Shown piece by piece: positions 1 through 10,359 of a stretch of 64,000 bases of DNA. The translations under genes and the position numbers were made by a program. The stretch is from Bimuria novae-zelandiae CBS 107.79 (Eukaryota > Ascomycota > Dothideomycetes > Pleosporales > Didymosphaeriaceae): contig ML976669.1 of the NCBI GenBank assembly GCA_010015655.1, forward strand, positions 746,230-810,229. The letters run 5' to 3'. Below the pieces are notes generated by a model. The model worked only from the letters and a program-made list of their open reading frames with translations, did not search any database and was not told the DNA's origin. Position 1 is the stretch's first letter; every line of letters starts with the position of its first letter.

Positions 1-281
1 AATAATGAAAGAAATACTAAAAATGGCCAAGAAATAGTCAAGCTATAGGCTTTAGAGTAGAAATATTTTTAGCTTGGTTGTTACAAGGGGCTCTACGTAC
101 CTAAGCCTGTTCTAGGTAAGAGGAAGATAGGTTAAGGGTAAAAGCGCCTTATAGATATTTAGTAGTCCAAAGCTTAAGGTAATACTAATATAGATTATAA
201 ATAATTTAATTTTATAATAAACTATAGAATAACTAACTTAAAGATTTACTAATCTATTATAGGAGATATACTTAAAGTATA

Positions 282-1650
282 CAGTACTAGGTCAAAAGTA
301 TTGCACCTCGCTTAACGCATCTACCCTACAACACGCTCGCGCGCGCAACGCTGCACAACTTTAACGCGCTCTACCTCCACCAAATCTAGTCCGATTTTTT
401 TTAAAAACACCTGCAATCGAATGCGCTCGTCCGAATTAACAGAGAGCGATCGACGCCTGATCCTCGATCGTTGTTGGCGCGGCGAGAAACACCAGGAGAT
501 CGCCAACTTGTTCGGCGTCAATCGAAGCACCATAACGCGTACGCTGCAGCGCTGGCGAAAACACCAAACCACAGCATCGCTGCAACGCTCAGGGCGTCCA
601 AAAGTACTTCATGAGCGAGATGCTCATCGTCTGAAGCATGCCGTACGAAAATACCCCAAGATTACATATGCAGAGCTGCCTGCAGAGGCAGGTCTCGCGA
701 CAGCTACCCCGACGCGTCCTCGGCCACCTTCACACTCCACCATGTATCGTACGCTCAAGAAGAAAAACATAACAAACTGGCGCTGCGCGAAGCGACCCAG
801 GTTATCTGAATCGTATGCAAAAATAAGGCGTGCCTTTGTACGTACGTGGCGTAATTTTAATTTCCGGCGACGCTGCATCAAGTTCTCGGACGAGTGCTCC
901 GTGCAACGCAACGCCGGCGGCGACACTGAGTAGTGTTTTCGATACCCAGCTGAGAAATACAGCAGACAGATGATTACTGAGGTTTCTAAATCGTCTGGTA
1001 TATGTCAGATGGTCTGGGGCGCTATATGGCTCGACGAACGTGGCCATCCTCGAAGAAGTCCAATTGTCATCATGCAGCGCGATCTAGACGCTCCCCGGCA
1101 TGGGTACAGCGCTGAATCGTACATAAAAACACTACGAGAAGGTCTATTGCCTCATTATCGTCCTGGGCAAATATTTATGCAAGACAACGCGGGCATCCAT
1201 AGATCGCGCAAAGTCAAGTTGTTCCTGGAGTCACATGGCATCTGGACCATGGAGTGGCCTCCGTATTCTCCAGACCTCAACCCCATCGAGCATATATGGC
1301 AATACATGAAAAAGCTCATACATAAGCTTCATCCAGAGCTCCGTACAATGGGTGACTCCGCAGAGGCACAAGAAGCTTTATGCGACGCTATTCATGAAGC
1401 ATGGTGGGCAGTACCGAATGCGCTCATCAAGAAGCTCATTTACAGCATGCCTAGCCGCCTCTCCGCCGTACGACGCGCGCACGGCTGGCAAACAAAGTAT
1501 TAAGTAGAGAATATCTCCAGCATGACGGAGAATCAAAAATCGTTAAAATCTATATACAAATCGTTAAGTTATGTATTCTTGAAGATGCGCCAAATATCTC
1601 CCAATTCGGCCTAGTTCCCACGGTGGTGCAAGACTTTTGACGACCCACTG
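282..1650 (+). mobile_element. Tc1/mariner element, nearly complete
   Basis: The ends are imperfect terminal inverted repeats of about 30 bp: the left end reads CAGTACTAGGTCAAAAGTAT and the inverted right end CAGTGGGTCGTCAAAAGTCT. TA dinucleotides at 280-281 and 1651-1652 form the target duplication. It contains one transposase reading frame (421-1503). Base composition is balanced, unlike the AT-rich Fot1 copy immediately to its right, so it probably inserted later. The right TA is shared with the left target site of the neighbouring Fot1 element. Confidence 0.85.
421..1503 (+). pseudogene. Tc1/mariner transposase with one nonsense codon
   Basis: This would encode a 360-residue DDE transposase that cuts and pastes the surrounding 1369 bp element. 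An N-terminal helix-turn-helix segment (about residues 5-50, with VNRSTITRTLQRW) is followed by the catalytic core. The triad is visible as FSDE, QDN and NPIE; 34 residues separate the second Asp from Glu (DD34E), and WPPYSPDLNPIEHIW is a family signature. The only interruption is TAG at 931-933, and the frame continues on both sides. Relatives usually have Trp here, so TGG to TAG is the likely change, consistent with RIP. No frameshift was seen. It is inactive as read unless the stop is suppressed. Confidence 0.85.
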
Positions 1651-1652
1651 TA

Positions 1653-3775
1653 CCGTAGCTTGACAGCTCGTGCAATACGTCAACTCATGCAACACCCCAC
1701 CATGCAACACACCAACTTTGACACGCTGCATCTCCACCAATATGGATCCAATCGAGTCCGCAATTACGGCAATCGACTCGCGGGAACCAGGAAAATCTTT
1801 CCAGTATAGAGAAATAGCGAAAGAGTATAGTGTTGTAGTGTCTACGTTAACGCGTTAGTATTAACGCATTATACAAACGCGTGTAGATAAGATTAAATAA
1901 TAATATAATTTTAGTTACTAATAAGAGGTAGAGCTTTTAGATTATATTAAAGGCTTTACTAAATGTAGCCTTTCTTTTATATAGTAAATAATATAAAGCT
2001 TTACTTTATTTACTGCTAGAAAGTAGGTCTTAATATTATAGATTAATTACTTTATAAAGAGTAACTTTGTATTCTTAATATCCTAATAGATAGCTAGCAT
2101 TAATAGTAATCGCTATAAAGCTAATTCCTTAGCTAAATATAAGCACTACTTTAGCCTTATATAGCATAAGATTTAGGAGTATTCAATTAAGGTACGGCAT
2201 ACATACTATATAGACAAAAAGGGCTGTCTGCTGAGTATTACCTCTCGCACAAAGAGGATCTTTAGTAGACTTTTATATTGGAGGAAGGCTGTAAGGCAAG
2301 TAATACAGAATAGTAGCTATAAGTAGGTATTAATTATAGTCTATATATACGCTAATAGATTTACCTTAGATCTAGTCCTTATCTATATAGCCGCCTCTAC
2401 AAACATATAATTAAGTTAGATAGAAAACGTTAAGCCCTAATACTATTATATTTTTATTATAGTATTTAAATCTAGTTAAAGTAATAATAAAATTAGCCTA
2501 GCATAGCTATAGCAAGTATTTAATTAGCTTATAAAGCTAAAGGTAAGGTAATTATATTAGCTATTAATTCTTAATAGGTATAAATCTTATATTACTATAA
2601 TTTTATTAACTGCTATAATTATAATATAATCCTACTAGCTATATTTCCTTCTTATTAAACGCATACTTTGTATCCGCTAGATATCTATATGTTAAAGCTT
2701 CTATTAATAGCATATTTAAATAAGCTATTAGCCTTTCTATTTAATAACTAGAGACTAATCTTATTTATTAAAAGAGTTCTTTAAGTTATTTTAGTAAGTA
2801 TAGATTAAATATAATAAATAAGTAATTAATCCTCCGAGCCTTTAGAACTATAGGTCCTTCTCCCCTAAATCTAATAATTATTCTTAATAAATTTAATTAG
2901 TCTAAGATATTTAATCCACGATCACGTAAAAGTTTAATCTTAGTACTTAGTGTATTAGATTAAAGAAAGATTAATTAGCTACTTAAAATTATTATTAATA
3001 TAAAAGGGCATAATAAGAGTAAGAAGCTAAGCTATATAGTATACTATATTACTACTTAAAAATAGATCTTAAAGCATGAAAACAAAGGTCTATAAGAAAT
3101 CTTAATAATATAGAAGAAACGCGTAAAGCGAGGTAAGTCTTTACCATTTAATTAGCTAGATAAGGATAATAGTAAAGTAGTATTTTAGTTACCTTATAGC
3201 GTATAGTAGGCCCGCGATTATTAACACTAAAAGGATATAAAAAAGTAATAAATATAATTTTAAAAAAGTAAGTAGGTAGACGCGCGTTAGGCTAGCTAAT
3301 AGTTTAAAAAAAAGCTACTCTATAAAAACGTATTACTTAATTAACTATTAAAGATACGTGTATAAAGCGGAGGGCTAATAAAGCTATAAAGCAGCACCTA
3401 AAGTAATAAGTCTATTATATATAAAAATAACTCTAATAAAGTATTAAAGTATTTTAATTAGCTATTAGGAAGGCTTCTAAGCTTTAAAATAAGGCTATTA
3501 ATCCTATATAGCCCTAAAGTAAGGCTATAAATATTAATAAGGCTATATTAGCTATATTATCTCCATTAATACGCTAAGGCTATGTTATTAAAACACTAAG
3601 TAAATATAAATAATCTAATTAAATAGTATTTACCTATAAGGCTTAGAGACCTTAATACTGAAAAATCTCGTAATTATATTAATTACACGCGTCTCTATAG
3701 CCTTATATTATTAGCTAAGTAATCGCGTTAGGGTGTTACATGAGTTAACGTGTTGCACGAGCTGCCAAGCTACGG
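1653..3775 (+). mobile_element. Fot1/pogo element, heavily RIP-mutated
   Basis: The terminal inverted repeats are about 45 bp. The left starts CCGTAGCTTGACAGCTCGTG, and the right end, inverted, starts CCGTAGCTTGGCAGCTCGTG. TA is duplicated at 1651-1652 and 3776-3777. Length is about 2.1 kb, like the better preserved copy at 25611-27710. The interior is very AT-rich and stop-filled. Confidence 0.85.
1742..3480 (+). pseudogene. Fot1-type transposase relic
   Basis: The first 39 codons (1742-1858) still read as the N-terminal psq-type helix-turn-helix (starting MDPIESAITAIDSREPGKSF). After that, stop codons accumulate. Around 2190-2270 the frame reads YIDKKGCLLSITSRTKRIFS, matching the first catalytic-Asp motif (YNMDEKGCLIG) of the 25.6 kb copy with Glu to Lys change. 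The remainder is recognisable only by alignment to that copy. It is inactive. The end is approximate. Confidence 0.7.
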
Positions 3776-4039
3776 TATAAGTTAACTATAAAGAGTAGGA
3801 AAGATATAAAGAAACTATTATACTATATACTAGTCTTCCTAGTCCTCGCTATTGTCTGATTCCTTCCTTGTCTCTGTTGTCTCCGCCAAGCCTGTCGGGT
3901 GCATCTCACGTGGCTGCTAACCTAAGCTGCCCCGCGCCTCACTGTGCGCCCCTCGCATTGCAATCTCGCCAGTAATTACCCTTGTCGCGTCGTCGCCTGG
4001 TAATTTCGTTCCTGAATTACTTGAGATCGTAACATTAGT

Positions 4040-5263
4040 AAAGGCGGCGCGCTCGCTTGCACTGCACGCTCGCTTGCCAGACACGTTACTATAGTCTTAT
4101 TATATAAAAAAAAAAGGGGGGATTTACGAATCTTAACTTTAATATAACGGCAAGATAGACGCAAAATTTCTTAATATTAAAAACATTTATATAAGGGAGA
4201 AGGGCCTATATAATTTATAATAAAATAAAATCATTATTAGTAGCGGATGACAAGCTTACCGGAACTATTAATAAAAAAGTATAGTAGAGAGATATGGCTA
4301 CTATTACGTGGACAATCTCCTCCTAAGGTCTAATTCTTACTATCGCGATATTACTAAAATGCGTAAGACCCTTCTACGGTACTATGGAAGTTTTCTACTA
4401 AATATATATCAACGCACTTGGCATTCAAAGGTTTATGCGCGAATGCTTTAAAGTTCATAATATTAGTAAATCATAAGCTACTATTAACGGGTATTCTTAG
4501 AGGATTATAGCGACTTCTATATTTATTCTTAAGGAGGTTATGCATGTGCGAAGCCTCTTACGATTATTCCTAATAGATACTATTTATGATATTTCGAATG
4601 CAAGAATTTCATGGCGAGTCAATATGTGTCTATTATCGGTTTACCATCTAACGAAAAAATATATAGCAATCCGAATAGACGAAAAATTTGCCCTTTGATA
4701 GGAGCCGGGTCGTCTTGCTATTGGTACAGCCAAAAATATGGGTATAAAAGCTTATAAAGGCCCCAAATGGAGAGGGAAAAGAGCACGCATGACCACCCAA
4801 GCTTATGCAAGTTAACAACCTCACAGCAATCTAACTACAGAGACGATTATTCACCCTGCGGGCAAATATAAAAACCTTCCCAAAAGGTGCTTATTATCTT
4901 AACTACAAAAAACCAGTTAGCCAGACTACTCCTGTGCGGACGAGAAGCATACCACGAACGCTACGCTTCAACAAATTCCCATGCCAACGCCTGCTCCACT
5001 GGCGCACCCACTTTCGCCGGCATTTATACTCCTCGTGCTACCTTAACCTTCATCGACCAAAGTTTGTTGTTCCCTCCATCCGAGTGCTGCATAAGCAAGA
5101 CATATCCGTCTTTCTTGCCCTTCCTAGCAACAAAGTATTCCGATTCCTAATCTTGAAGCGTGCTCCCTAGCATACCCCCTTCCTTGTACTCCAAAACACT
5201 TCCCGATGCGAAGTTTTGGAACCCTAGCCAACCATCCTTTTCATGGCATGCCCAGTGAATTAC
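4040..5263. other. Gene-poor interval, no recognisable gene
   Basis: Mixed composition: AT-rich to about 4700, then near normal. Short open frames at 4887-5150 and 4934-5170 overlap in different frames and resemble no family I know. The run CGCTCGCTTGC occurs twice near 4048-4078. I see no RNA gene or element ends here. Confidence 0.5.
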
Positions 5264-5269
5264 CGATCC

Positions 5270-5399
5270 GCAGACTTGTCAACAATCAAGCCAATCAAGT
5301 CGATCTAACCAAATTTAGTAACATGTTAACCTACGCGAGCTAGTGAATTACCATATTAGGTTAGACCGGCTTGATTGGCTTGATTGTTGACAAGTCTGC
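5270..5399. mobile_element. 130 bp MITE with about 41 bp inverted arms
   Basis: The left arm (5270-5310) starts GCAGACTTGTCAACAATCAA and the right arm (5359-5399) is its inverse with two or three mismatches. About 48 bp separate the arms. CGATCC flanks both sides (5264-5269 and 5400-5405), a 6 bp (or 7 bp with the next G) target duplication. No coding capacity. The family is not identified; the duplication length excludes TA-specific Tc1/mariner elements. Confidence 0.8.
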
Positions 5400-5405
5400 C
5401 GATCC

Positions 5406-6628
5406 GAGGGTGCCAGTTGAAAGAAGGAAAATGTATCTGTTGAAAAAGTTTAATAGGTTTCTTTACTTCATGTTCCGAATGATAAAAGTCTTCCCAGTCA
5501 AAATAGCGGTGATTTTGGGCTTCAGAAGATCGGGTATTCGTAGAGGGACTGGCGTCGTGGGAGAAGCTTTCTTTCGACCGTGGTTGACTTCTGGAGTTTT
5601 GTTCTTCTTATCATAGACGGTCTAGAAAATGGAGACTTGATGTCGTAAGGGGGACAAATAAGCCAGAGCTTGCAGAGAGCGACGATGTGAAACTCCGAAA
5701 GATAGAGTTATTATACACGTGTGATGATCCGCGTTACGATGACACAGGCGCTTACACAGACTTAAAGATGGAACCCTGGCCGTACGTGAGAGTTGTTGTA
5801 ACACTCAGAAGGGACACCAATGGCTCGAGACGTGGACGTATGCAGAGATCCCCAAAGAAATTCGGTGTTTATTACCTGAGGAGCAAAAGTTTTACTTCCG
5901 TATCCTTCAACCCCTCGCGGACTAAAGAACTATTTGGCTGTAATCAAGATCTAACATCTCGTTCCGATCTGAGAGAGAACCATGGTATTGAAGCAAGAGG
6001 ACATACCCAGCATCTGTAAACGGGTAGACGGATGTAGTGATAGTTGCGCTGCCACACTATTGCAACATCTACGCGGCAGGCTGCCGCAATATCATGACAG
6101 CTGCTTGAAAAGGGTTCCCAAAGACCCTAGAAGTCAAGTCTAGAATATACAAGACTGATTCAGGGTATGTGAGAGGTGTATCTCCCACAAACTTTCAAAT
6201 ACAGGCAAGTTCTTCCGGTCAGTAATTATATGAAACCCAAGATAACCTTTCGATCTTCGAACCAACTACACATGACACATGGCATTCATCTAATCTTGAA
6301 AGCTACTGCAATCAACTAAGAGCCAGTCTACCAATACTAAATACCTAGTGCAAGGACTTTGCGACGCTGGTTGTTGAAAGTACGACTGAAGAAAGCGTGT
6401 GCATGGAGAAAAGCTAGATTCTAATTTGCTATATCGCTCTTCCGAGGTGTTACATGCCGAAGAGCCGGGCTGGTAAAGAGAAACATCAATGAGAGTCGGT
6501 AAACTTCATCACAACAAAATAAAGTTCCTATATCCAAGCCAAAACCATTCCGTACCAAACTGCTTCACATCAGCAAGCTTGCTTTCACGCATAATCACAG
6601 AGAAACCAACCAAGATGCTAATCATACC
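5406..6628. other. Intergenic, no supported gene
   Basis: Normal composition. Open frames at 5371-5616 (which starts inside the MITE) and 5687-6019 (110 codons) show no signal peptide, domain or splice pattern that I can defend. The interval includes the 3' flank of the minus-strand secreted protein gene. Confidence 0.4.
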
Positions 6629-7050
6629 CTAACCGTACCACGAGGCAACCGCGTTCGCAACGTTGTCTCCCAGACTAACGCACTCACCGATCTTGAAATC
6701 GAACGTCGTGGAGCTATGCTTGTCAGCCGCTTACTCCTCATCAAGGTCGCAAAGAACCACAAAGGATGAACTAACTCCACATAGCCGTTCTTGATACTAC
6801 CCGGAAGGCTTCCGCAATTATCAGGCGCAAACCACCATCCGTGCTGATGGTTGCCTCCCCAGGTGGTGATCTTGAAGGACTTGAAAGCATTTGGCCAATC
6901 CGCGCAGGTGTTGTCCCAGACATTGACGTTTTGCCCGTAATCGTTGCAGTTGCTGTCGGTATAGGTATCCATGACGAAGGCGACTCCGGGAGCAGCGAGA
7001 CCAGCCATGACCGACAAAGTGGCGACGACGGAAAAGGTGGGGAAACGCAT
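6629..7050 (-). CDS. Small secreted cysteine-containing protein
   Basis: Two exons (7050-6776 and 6713-6629) joined across a 62 bp intron (6714-6775; GTTAGT donor, GCTGAC branch, CATAG acceptor) give 119 residues. The unspliced frame runs on as low-quality sequence, whereas splicing restores a tidy C-terminus, EC-VSLGDN...SWYG. Residues 1 to about 25 form a signal peptide (MRFPTFSVVATLSVMAGLAA). The mature part of about 94 residues is rich in Trp, Asn and Gly and has four Cys, so two disulfides are possible. The size and export signal match candidate secreted effectors or cell-wall proteins of fungi, but I recognise no family and assign no function. It lies between a MITE and an AT-rich transposon block. 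Confidence 0.75.
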
Positions 7051-7162
7051 TTTGACAGTGAGAGTTGGGGTTGAAATGATAGAATGAAGCAGTGAATATC
7101 AGAGATGCTACTCAAGTGTCTCGATGATGAGCGGTGCCGTGATGGAGTGGCAGAAGGAGGAG

Positions 7163-7170
7163 CTTATATA
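7163..7170 (-). promoter_or_regulatory. TATA box of the small secreted protein gene
   Basis: TATATAAG on the minus strand, about 113 bp upstream of the ATG at 7050. This leaves room for a 5' leader of about 80 bases. Confidence 0.55.
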
Positions 7171-7820
7171 CCTGAGTGTGATGGAATGTGTCGAGGCTTA
7201 CTTTACTGACCTTAAAGTGCCGACACTCGTTTCTGCCTCGTGTTGAGTTTAGCGAGCTTATTTGGTTCCACGCACCATACGCGCCGTCAAGTCTAAGGAC
7301 GCTTGGAATGATTTTCGTGTAGAAGCATGCTTACAGCTCAAGCGATTTGTGGTAGATTTGGCCCCAGTCCGTACAAAGTATGCCTCCCTCATCCAGCAGT
7401 AGCCAATCAACGTGAATACCGAGCCCCTCACATCGCAAAACAAACCCAGGAGCGTAAGATTTTCAAAGGGATACGGGAACTGCGTTACACTAAAATAGAT
7501 CAAGATAGCTACTCTTGCGAGCTACTCTTAGAATTCTAAGCCAATAGGTACCTTGCGTTGCCACACGATACCAAGGTCACCACTCCCAAAGGTACGCAAC
7601 CCTACACCTATGTAGTGCCTCTAATAGACTAAGACTTACATAAAATTTTAGAGTTTGATTTTCTGAACGAGGAAAATGGTCTAAGAGAAGAAATATCCTA
7701 CCATGACCGACAAGGCCTAGGTCTGACGACGGCGTTTTTAATGTTGGCTAGTCAAGGTTCAACAGTAATAAAGTGTTAGGATCCAAAGTGACACGGTGCG
7801 GGGTGTCGGCGCTTATCTGT
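7171..7820. other. Upstream region of the secreted protein gene, then repeat edge
   Basis: No gene recognised. Composition turns AT-rich toward 7600. The open frames at 7258-7503 (minus) and 7327-7539 (plus) overlap each other and lack support. Confidence 0.4.
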
Positions 7821-8334
7821 TGTTACAAGGGCAGTACGTACCTAAGCCTGTTCCCGGTAAGGGGAGGATAGGTTAAGAGGTAAAGCACCTCGCAGATATT
7901 TAGTAGTTAAAAGCTAAAGATTACACCGCTATATTTATAAATAATATGATTTTATAATACATAATAAAATAACTAATTAGGAGCTTTACTAATCTATATA
8001 AGAGCTACACTTAAAGTATTTAAAGTTAATTATAAAGAGTACGAAAGGTATAAAGAAACTATTAAATTATATACTATCTATCTTAGCTATTACTATTATT
8101 TAAACTATTATTATAGTCCTACTAAGACTCCCTACTATAAGGTAGTTTTTAAACTTTCTATAGTCCTATTCTTTCTGCGGGACTTCTTGCTTATATAAGA
8201 CTTTATTACGTAACTACTAACCTAAGCTACCCAGCGCCTTTTTATATTACCTTTATTTTATTCCTTTATTACTAATAGCCTTATTAGTACTGCTAACTAG
8301 TATTTTTGCCTTTAAAGTTTTTAAGATTATAACA
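7821..8334 (+). repeat. LTR copy homologous to the 79-4034 LTR
   Basis: It starts TGTTACAAGG and ends ATTATAACA, and can be followed along its length against 79-280 plus 3778-4034 (for example ACGTACCTAAGCCTGTTC and CTAACCTAAGCTACCC). It is strongly AT-shifted. No matching 5-mer duplication was found (TCTGT before, CTATC after). Confidence 0.65.
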
Positions 8335-8663
8335 CTATCCCCCCTTTTAAGGTTATTATCCTAATACCTTATATAATTACAATACTATAATACTAGCGCG
8401 TATATTCTTATTAATGTAAAAGTATGCGTTCCTTAATTCTAAAATAAGTTATAGCCTTTTTGAATATTTCTTACTTTACTAATTATGCTAAAAGCTCCTC
8501 GCTTATTACTTATAACTTATCGTATCTATGCTAATAAGGTAGGGTCTGTTAGCCTAAAGATAATATCTAGTTATAAGTATTATTGAAAGATAAACCTACG
8601 CTACTTTATAGATGCTACCTCTAAGTAGTATGCTAGTTATATTTCTATCTATGCGAAGTATAG

Positions 8664-8926
8664 TGTTACGATCTTGGAAACCTCAAAGACAAGGATACCA
8701 GACGACGATGCCGACAGGATAGTGGCTAGCGAGGGAACGAAACAAAGGGAACACAAAGAGGCGCGGGGTAGCTTAGGTTAGCAGTCACGTGATAAAGTCC
8801 CGCATAAGCGAGAAATCCTGTTAGATTAAAGGGTGTTCTTGATGAGATTCAGTTTTTGTTGTGTGTTGGAGGTTGGCCGTAGGCGAGGTCTCTGATACGT
8901 GTCGACCCAGCGCTAGCACTAAGATA
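8664..8926 (-). repeat. Inverted, better preserved fragment of the same LTR family
   Basis: It starts TGTTACGATCT, the inverse of the LTR 3' end at 4024-4034. GGCGCGGGGTAGCTTAGGTT at about 8762 is the inverse of the CTAAGCTGCCCCGCGCC block near 3925. It is cut off by the Fot1-type element at 8927. It is GC-richer than 7821-8334, so this copy largely escaped mutation. Confidence 0.6.
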
Positions 8927-9845
8927 ACGTGTCCGTGCACCCAATGCACGGATTCAGCCAGTGCACGCGGAACACCGAACGCGTCAAAACTCCCTATCCT
9001 TCAACACGCGATAACTCCACCAATATGGACCCAATTCAGGCTGCAATTAATAAAATCGAATCGCGAGAACAAGGAGAAGACTTTTTATACACAGAAGTTG
9101 CTACTAGATATGGTATTAATCGCAGTACACTATCGCGAAGGCACTAAGGTGTTACCGCGTCGCGTGCAGCTACTATAAACAATTAATAAAAGCTTAACCT
9201 ACAGCAAGAGTAGGAGCTCGTACGATATATTAAAGGACTTATAAAGAGACATATACCTCCTACTAGGGAGATAATATAAAATTTCGCCTCTACAATAGCA
9301 AAGGAGCTAGTTAGCAAAAGCTAGTTTATGCACTTTATTAACTAATATAGCATTTATCTTATCTTATAATAGACCGTTAGCATAGATAGTAATTACTATA
9401 AAGCTAATTTAGTTAATAAATATTACTCTTTTTTTAACCTTTTGCATAGCAAGATAGATTAATATTATATAGATCCTTATTATATCTATAATATAGATAA
9501 AAAAGGCTGCCTAATTAGTATTATTAGTAAATTAAAGAGGATATTTAGCAGATAAATATAAGAGAAAAAAAGGGTTAAGGTATTACTTTAGGATAGTAAT
9601 CGCGTATAGATTACGCTCTTAGCATATATCTACGCTAATAGATTAGCTTTACTACTAAGCCTTATTTATAAGGCTACTAATAAGGGCATTTAATTAAGCT
9701 AGGTAGAGGATATTAAGATAGGATATTATAAAGCCTTTATTACCTTATTACCTTCTAGCTAGATAAATAATAATAGTAGGCTTCCCTAGCTTAAACAGGT
9801 GTTTAATTGCTATATAAAAGAGAAGATGTTAAATGGGCTCTTTTA
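8927..9845 (+). mobile_element. Fot1-type element, 5' half, truncated by gypsy insertion
   Basis: It begins after TA (8925-8926) with ACGTGTCCGTGCACCCAATG, the same terminal repeat type as the element at 34088-37160. The transposase start (ATG at 9026) reads MDPIQAAINKIESREQGEDF and then decays. Alignment to 25611-27710 holds as far as the block corresponding to 26500. It stops at the gypsy LTR at 9846. The remaining half does not follow the 3' LTR at 16811, so it was deleted or rearranged. Confidence 0.75.
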
Positions 9846-10296
9846 TGTTACGGTCCAGAAGTCGACGGTGGGACGGAGAGCCTTATGACGGCATCCGGGC
9901 CCCACCTCGGGCTTACGTAATGTCCCAGGCTGTCCCAGATGCCAAGACCATGGGGACAACCGTAGGACCGCGTGACTCGGGTCACGTAGTGTCCCAAGGA
10001 ATCCCATGGGATCCTACGGCCCCAGGCTATGGGACATCGTGGGATTCTATAGGACAAGAAGGATATATATAACAGGACGATTTCCTATGTTATGCTCCTT
10101 GTAGTTAACTTATATATCTTCTATGCGAGTACGTTCTCCTATATAGACTAATAGTTATCTTACTTTATTATAAAATTAAATTATTTAGCCTCGCGCTAAG
10201 TGTTGCATTAACTTATACTATTAAATAATTTATAAAGCACTACGATACCTTACTACCCTAACTTAGATTAGAATAAAGTATAAGAGCCTTATAACA
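9846..10296 (+). repeat. 5' LTR of the gypsy element
   Basis: Starts TGTTACGGTCCAGAAGTCGA and ends CCTTATAACA. It contains a GC-rich first 200 bases and an AT-rich remainder. It matches 16361-16810 along its whole length, with mostly transition differences. Confidence 0.85.
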
Positions 10297-10359
10297 CTTT
10301 AACTACCTTATAGTATAATAGCAGGACCTAGTTCGACCACCGCTACCTTAGCACTTAAG

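Larger units (their letters stand above)
79..4034 (+). repeat. Solo LTR, split by nested DNA transposons
   Basis: An LTR-like unit starts TGTTACAAGG at 79 and ends GATCGTAACA at 4034. It is interrupted between about 280 and 3777 by two DNA transposons. The flanking 5-mers are TTGGT (74-78) and TTAGT (4035-4039), a target duplication differing by one transition. A second copy at 7821-8334 lacks the transposons and so acts as an empty-site comparison: the sequence flanking 280 and 3776 is contiguous there. No internal retroelement genes remain, so I call it a solo LTR. It is AT-rich in its left part, as expected after RIP. Confidence 0.7.

Noticed and set aside
5687..6019. 110-codon plus-strand frame
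   Set aside because: No domain, signal peptide, splice pattern or homolog recognised; composition similar to surrounding intergenic sequence.
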